Shown piece after piece: positions 6,349-9,758 of a stretch of DNA of 9,758 nucleotides. Location: contig JAICSD010000140.1 in NCBI GenBank assembly GCA_025937075.1, forward strand, positions 1-9,758, written 5' to 3'. The position numbers were made by a program, and so were the translations under genes. The stretch's first letter is position 1; every line of letters starts with the position of its first letter. This stretch comes from Vicinamibacteria bacterium. Lineage in GTDB: Bacteria > Acidobacteriota > Vicinamibacteria > Vicinamibacterales > 2-12-FULL-66-21. The notes under the pieces were generated by a model. That model had not been told where the DNA came from. It did no database searches and saw only the letters and a program-made list of their open reading frames with translations.

Positions 6349-6966
6349 ATGCGAAAGACGCCTAGTGTAGTGGCCATCGTCCTGATGGCTGGCCTCGCTC
6401 TCTCAGCGCAGCAGACCACCGAGAAACCCGCCGCGAAATCAACCGGCGGCAATCAGGAGAAGATTCGTCTCGCGATGAGCGCAGCACCGCCGGAGATCGG
6501 CAGGAATGCGACGATCGTCGAGATGAACGAAAAAGGTGAAATGACAGAGCTGCGCAAAGGAACCAATGGCTGGACGTGCATGGAGTCGGCGGGCGGCGCG
6601 GCCGGCGCGGCCGGCGCCGATCCGATGTGTCTGGATCAGCAGTGGATGAAATGGGCTGATGCCTGGATCCACAAGACCGACCCGAAGGTCGACGGCCCAG
6701 GGATTGCCTACATGCTGCGCGGCGACAAGGGCGCGAGCAACACTGACCCGTTCGCCACCGCTCAAACGGCGGACAACCAGTGGGTTGTCTCGCCACCGCA
6801 CCTCATGGTCCTCGTGCCGGACACGAAGATGCTCGATTCGCTGCCGACCGATCCCGGCAAGGGCGGTCCCTGGGTGATGTGGAAGGGGACCAAATACGCC
6901 CACATCATGGTGCCTACAGCCGTCATGCCGAAACAGCCCGCCGCCACGACGAGCCCCAAGAAGTAG
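6349..6966 (+). CDS. Secreted protein of unknown function with conserved Cys pair
   Basis: A 205-residue protein starting at ATG 6349 behind a strong GGAGG (6339-6343). Residues 1-20 form a clear Sec signal peptide (basic MRKT, hydrophobic core, ALSA before Q21), so it is probably periplasmic or outer-surface. A low-complexity Q/T/K/A stretch (21-36) is followed by a globular part. It contains IRLAMSAAP (39-47), [10 protein letters not shown] (71-80), a GGAAGAAGA linker, [12 protein letters not shown] (91-102), [17 protein letters not shown] (118-134), and [17 protein letters not shown] (173-189). C77 and C94 are the only cysteines and could pair. I recognise the NGWTC...CLD..WM.W...SNTDP...VMW.GT.YAH pattern as typical of a hypothetical secreted family seen in acidobacteria and proteobacteria, but I know no assigned activity. 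It ends in a Pro/Lys-rich tail. The nucleotidyltransferase gene follows 23 bases later. Confidence 0.8.
   Translation: MRKTPSVVAIVLMAGLALSAQQTTEKPAAKSTGGNQEKIRLAMSAAPPEIGRNATIVEMNEKGEMTELRKGTNGWTCMESAGGAAGAAGADPMCLDQQWMKWADAWIHKTDPKVDGPGIAYMLRGDKGASNTDPFATAQTADNQWVVSPPHLMVLVPDTKMLDSLPTDPGKGGPWVMWKGTKYAHIMVPTAVMPKQPAATTSPKK
6595..6618 (+). repeat. 9-bp in-gene tandem repeat encoding Gly-Ala-Ala
   Basis: GGCGCGGCC occurs at 6595-6603 and 6604-6612, followed by a partial GGCGCC copy. It encodes the GAAGAAGA linker between the two cysteines of the secreted protein. Copy-number change would alter the linker in whole codons without shifting the frame. Confidence 0.7.
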
Positions 6967-6989
6967 CGAGCGGCTGTGCCGAGGCGCCC

Positions 6990-7922
6990 GTGACCACGGA
7001 ATCTCTTCAGCAGAAATACGCCGCCGCCCTCGATGCGCTGGTCGCGCAGATCAAGGAGGACCGCTCCATCCTCGCCGCGATCCTCTGCGGCAGCCTGTCG
7101 CACGATACCGTCTGGGAACGGTCCGACATCGACCTCGTGCTGGTCACGATTGACGATCGCAAGGTGCAGAGCGGCAGCCTGGCGCTCTACGGCGACGGCG
7201 TCAACGTTCACGCCAATCTGATTCCGCGCACCGAGTTCCGGCGGGCCATCGAGGGCTCGATGCGCAACTCGTTCATCCACTCCCTGCTCACGAAAGGACG
7301 CCTCCTCTACACGCACGACCCGACGATCGCCGATCTGTGCGCCACGCTGTCGTCGATCGGGGCGCGCGATACGGAGGTGCAGCTGCTTCGTGCGGCCACG
7401 AGTGCGCTCCCCTCGATCGACAAGGCGCACAAGTGGTTCGTGACGCGCGGCGACCTCGACTACACGGCGCTGTGGATCCTCTACGCGGCAACGCCGCTCG
7501 CGCGCATCGAGGTCATCGGCCGGCGGCTGCTCGCCGATCGCGAGGTGATCCCGCAGGCGCTGGCGCTCAACCCGGATGTCTTCAACGTGATCTACGTCGA
7601 TCTGTTGAACACGAAGAAGACGCGCAAGGCGGTACAGGACGCGCTGGACGCCGTCGATCGTTACATCGCCGATCGCGAAGCATCGCTCTTCGCGACCGTC
7701 ATCGATTATCTCCGCGAGGCCGGCGAGGCGCGGTCGGCGACCGACATCGACGCTCACTTCACGCGCAATCTCGACGTCCCGTGTGTGATCGCCGCCTGTG
7801 AATACCTGGCCGACCGCGGCATCGTCGGCAAGGTATCCGCACCGGTGCACCTGACGAAGAAGAGCCACGTGCAGGTGCAGGAGCTCGCCTTTTATCTCGC
7901 CGGCGCACGGGATGCGTTCTAG
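6990..7922 (+). CDS. Nucleotidyltransferase-fold protein with C-terminal winged-helix-like domain
   Basis: A 310-residue cytoplasmic protein. The N-terminal domain (about 8-110) has the DNA polymerase beta-type nucleotidyltransferase signature: G34-S35 (CGSLSHD) and D46-I-D48 in SDIDLVLV, which bind nucleotide and metal. The third strand, where a further carboxylate is usual, reads GVNVHANL (70-77) with no acid, although D69 immediately precedes it. The middle (about 115-230) is helical. The end (about 232-300) looks like a winged helix ([25 protein letters not shown]...). Start GTG 6990 is chosen because GAGG lies at 6981-6984 and the nucleotidyltransferase fold begins soon after; the frame extends upstream but would overlap the preceding gene. 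Relatives include antibiotic adenylyltransferases and MNT antitoxins; the substrate here is unknown. It overlaps the uvrA-like gene by 11 bases, implying co-expression. Confidence 0.75.
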   Translation: MTTESLQQKYAAALDALVAQIKEDRSILAAILCGSLSHDTVWERSDIDLVLVTIDDRKVQSGSLALYGDGVNVHANLIPRTEFRRAIEGSMRNSFIHSLLTKGRLLYTHDPTIADLCATLSSIGARDTEVQLLRAATSALPSIDKAHKWFVTRGDLDYTALWILYAATPLARIEVIGRRLLADREVIPQALALNPDVFNVIYVDLLNTKKTRKAVQDALDAVDRYIADREASLFATVIDYLREAGEARSATDIDAHFTRNLDVPCVIAACEYLADRGIVGKVSAPVHLTKKSHVQVQELAFYLAGARDAF

Positions 7923-9758
7923 GCGGGCGCGCGCCGTCATCGCGCGCACGACGGTGGGCGTTCAGGGCGCGCGCGTCCACAACCTGAAGAACATCTCGGT
8001 CGAGATCCCGCGCGACAGCCTCGTCGTGATCACGGGCCTTTCGGGATCCGGAAAATCCAGCCTCGCCTTCGACACGATCTACGCCGAGGGGCAGCGCCGT
8101 TACATGGAATCGCTCTCCAGCTACGCGAAGCGGTTCGTCGCGCAGGTCGCCAGGCCGGACGTCGATTTCGTCTATGGCCTGTCGCCGGTCATTTCCATCG
8201 AGCAGAAAACGCTCATCAGCAACCCGCGCTCGACCGTCGGGACGATGACGGATATCGCGAGCTACCTGAATCTCCTGTACGCGACGATCGGACGCGCGCA
8301 CTGCCCGCGAACGGGCGAGCCCGTGCCGACGCGCACGGCGAGCCAGATCGTCGAGGCCATCCTGTCGCTGCCCGACGGCGCCGAGATCGAGCTGCGCGCG
8401 CCCGTGTTCAAGGTGTACGGCGAGGATCTCGAGTTCGTGTTCACCGACATCCGCAAGAAAGGATGCCGCCGGCTCATTGTCGACGGCCACCCGATCGATC
8501 TCTCGGCCGAGGTCACGCTCGACGAAGAATCCGTGCACGACATGGATGCCGTCGTCGATCGCTTCGTCGTCAGCCGGAAGCACGAAAAGGCAATCAAGGC
8601 GGGCGTCGCGGCAACGCTGCTGGTGGGCGACGGGCTGCTCCAGGCGCACATCGTCAAAGGGGCGGCGCGTGCGGAGCAGCAACGCTTCTACGACGCGCTG
8701 AGCAGCAAGACGCATCACTTCGTGTACGGAGAAATCGCGCCCGAGTACTTCGTCTTCAACAACCCGGAGAGCGCGTGCCGCACGTGCGGCGGCCTCGGCG
8801 TCGACAAGCTGACGCATCCCGAACTGCTCGTTCCCGACCCGCAGCGGAGCATTCTCGGCGGCTGCTTCGTCCGTGAAGCGTTCAGGTACAACCCCGATAC
8901 GTGGGACGGCCGGATGATGTACAGCCTCTCGCAGGCGATCGGGTTTCCGCTCGACAGCCCCTGGCGCGATCTCCCCCAGTCCGTCCGCGACGCAATCCTC
9001 TACGGCATCGAGAAGAAGGTTCCGATCCTCAGGCCGCCCGACGCGAAGATGCGGCGCGAGGAGCACGAAGGACGCGAGGTCGGCTTTGGCGGGCTCGCGC
9101 GGCGTATCGAGCGGCACTACCGTCGATACCGGCAGCGCGGCGAAGCGAACTCGCGGATGGAAGAGTGGCTCGACAAGGTCATGGTCGAGCGCACGTGCCC
9201 CGATTGCAACGGCGCGCGGCTGCGCGCCACGCGGCTGACCTTCGAGATCGCCGACAAGACGCTCTACGACATGGGCCAGCTCCATTTCGACGAGCTGTAC
9301 GAGTTCCTCGGCACGATCAAGCCGTCGGGCCGCGGCGGGGACGCCGGACGGCAGATCCTGAAGGAGATTCGCGGCCGGCTCGAGCTGCTGCTCGGCATCG
9401 GCCTCGACTACCTGAACTTCAACCGCCGCTCCAGCACGCTCTCGGGCGGCGAATCGCAGCGCATCCGTCTGTCGACCCAGATCGGATCCGGCCTGATGGG
9501 GATGCTCTACGTCCTCGACGAGCCGAGCATCGGCCTGCATCCGAAGGACAACGTCAAGATGATCGCGACGCTCGAGAGCCTGCGCGACATCGGCAACACC
9601 GTGCTCGTCGTCGAACACGACGAGGACACCATCCGCGCCGCCGACCACATCGTCGAGATGGGCCCCGGGCCCGGCGTCCACGGGGGCCAGGTCGTCGTGG
9701 AGGGGACTATCGACAGCGTGCTGAAGTGCAGGACGTCGCCCACGGGACAGTTCCTGTC
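7912..9758 (+). CDS. uvrA: UvrA-family excinuclease ABC subunit A paralogue, partial (3' end beyond window)
   Basis: The frame runs from ATG 7912 to the window edge, 615 codons, covering about two thirds of a usual 940-residue UvrA. UvrA is a DNA-damage sensor ATPase that loads UvrB in nucleotide excision repair. Visible parts: Walker [10 protein letters not shown] (42-50), SIEQKT with Q98, NPRSTVGT (104-111), a region matching the UvrB-binding domain (about 120-235), [15 protein letters not shown] with C289 and C292, C429 and C432 in [13 protein letters not shown] signature LSGGESQR (510-517), Walker [13 protein letters not shown] (532-543) and H569 in VVEHDED. The second ATPase half and second zinc finger lie outside. 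Canonical UvrA has an earlier CxxC in its first zinc finger; here that stretch (about 265-280) has no cysteine, only H268 and H269. This suggests a non-canonical UvrA paralogue, not the main repair enzyme. A GTG at 7954 is an alternative start. It overlaps the upstream gene by 11 bases. Confidence 0.93.
   Translation, partial: MRSRRARAVIARTTVGVQGARVHNLKNISVEIPRDSLVVITGLSGSGKSSLAFDTIYAEGQRRYMESLSSYAKRFVAQVARPDVDFVYGLSPVISIEQKTLISNPRSTVGTMTDIASYLNLLYATIGRAHCPRTGEPVPTRTASQIVEAILSLPDGAEIELRAPVFKVYGEDLEFVFTDIRKKGCRRLIVDGHPIDLSAEVTLDEESVHDMDAVVDRFVVSRKHEKAIKAGVAATLLVGDGLLQAHIVKGAARAEQQRFYDALSSKTHHFVYGEIAPEYFVFNNPESACRTCGGLGVDKLTHPELLVPDPQRSILGGCFVREAFRYNPDTWDGRMMYSLSQAIGFPLDSPWRDLPQSVRDAILYGIEKKVPILRPPDAKMRREEHEGREVGFGGLARRIERHYRRYRQRGEANSRMEEWLDKVMVERTCPDCNGARLRATRLTFEIADKTLYDMGQLHFDELYEFLGTIKPSGRGGDAGRQILKEIRGRLELLLGIGLDYLNFNRRSSTLSGGESQRIRLSTQIGSGLMGMLYVLDEPSIGLHPKDNVKMIATLESLRDIGNTVLVVEHDEDTIRAADHIVEMGPGPGVHGGQVVVEGTIDSVLKCRTSPTGQFL

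Noticed and set aside
6780..6989. Upstream extension of the nucleotidyltransferase frame
   Set aside because: It overlaps the C-terminal coding region of the secreted protein, reads as Arg/Gly/His-rich noise and precedes the GTG at 6990 with GAGG; the extension is not needed for the fold.
6990..7922. MNT antitoxin of an MNT-HEPN toxin-antitoxin pair
   Set aside because: At 310 residues it is much longer than MNT antitoxins, and no HEPN gene with an RxxxxH motif lies next to it; the neighbour is a uvrA-like gene.
6762..7949. 395-codon open frame on the minus strand
   Set aside because: Antisense to the nucleotidyltransferase and part of the secreted protein gene, both supported by motifs and ribosome-binding sites.
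7759..9681. 640-codon open frame on the minus strand
   Set aside because: It is fully antisense to the uvrA-like gene, whose Walker, signature and zinc motifs are intact. The antisense protein is rich in Arg, Asp, Val and Ala with no domain pattern, as expected of a GC-rich shadow frame.

Overview
The window is high-GC bacterial DNA with tightly packed genes. The best taxonomic clue is a complete FtsX/MacB-type permease of the Acidobacterial Duplicated Orphan Permease (ADOP) kind. Together with the small secreted and lipoprotein-like families present and the frequent GTG/TTG starts, it points to an acidobacterium, perhaps a Vicinamibacteria-like soil lineage. That placement is inference; no rRNA or other phylogenetic marker is visible.

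Layout: (1) Positions 1-1433 (+) hold the last 29 codons of a GtrA-like membrane protein, overlapped by one base (TGATG) with a GT-C glycosyltransferase, so this is the end of a lipid-linked sugar operon. (2) Positions 1459-2469 (+) encode a nicotinamidase with all recognised catalytic and metal residues, fused in frame to a degenerate response-regulator receiver domain. (3) Positions 2530-2748 (+) encode a 72-residue membrane protein, preceded by a short hairpin. (4) Positions 2792-5239 (-) encode the orphan ABC permease, convergent with gene 3. (5) Positions 5325-6158 (+) carry a small lipoprotein-like gene and a DUF2784 membrane protein, a probable pair. (6) Positions 6159-6348 are non-coding and unusually structured: a long interrupted stem, a candidate promoter and a 12-bp perfect palindrome. 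(7) Positions 6349-6966 (+) encode a secreted protein of unknown function. (8) Positions 6990-7922 (+) encode a nucleotidyltransferase-fold protein with a probable winged-helix C-terminus. Its last 11 bases overlap the start of a uvrA-like gene (7912 onward), which runs off the right edge.

No non-coding stretch exceeds 300 bases; the longest is 6159-6348. I saw no rRNA, tRNA, CRISPR array, transposase or integrase. Several very long open frames antisense to the permease, uvrA and the glycosyltransferase are GC-driven shadows.

I do not see a convincing new multi-gene system. The observations most worth following up are the nicotinamidase-receiver fusion, the UvrA paralogue lacking half of its first zinc finger and coupled to a nucleotidyltransferase, and the structured 6162-6248 intergenic element.
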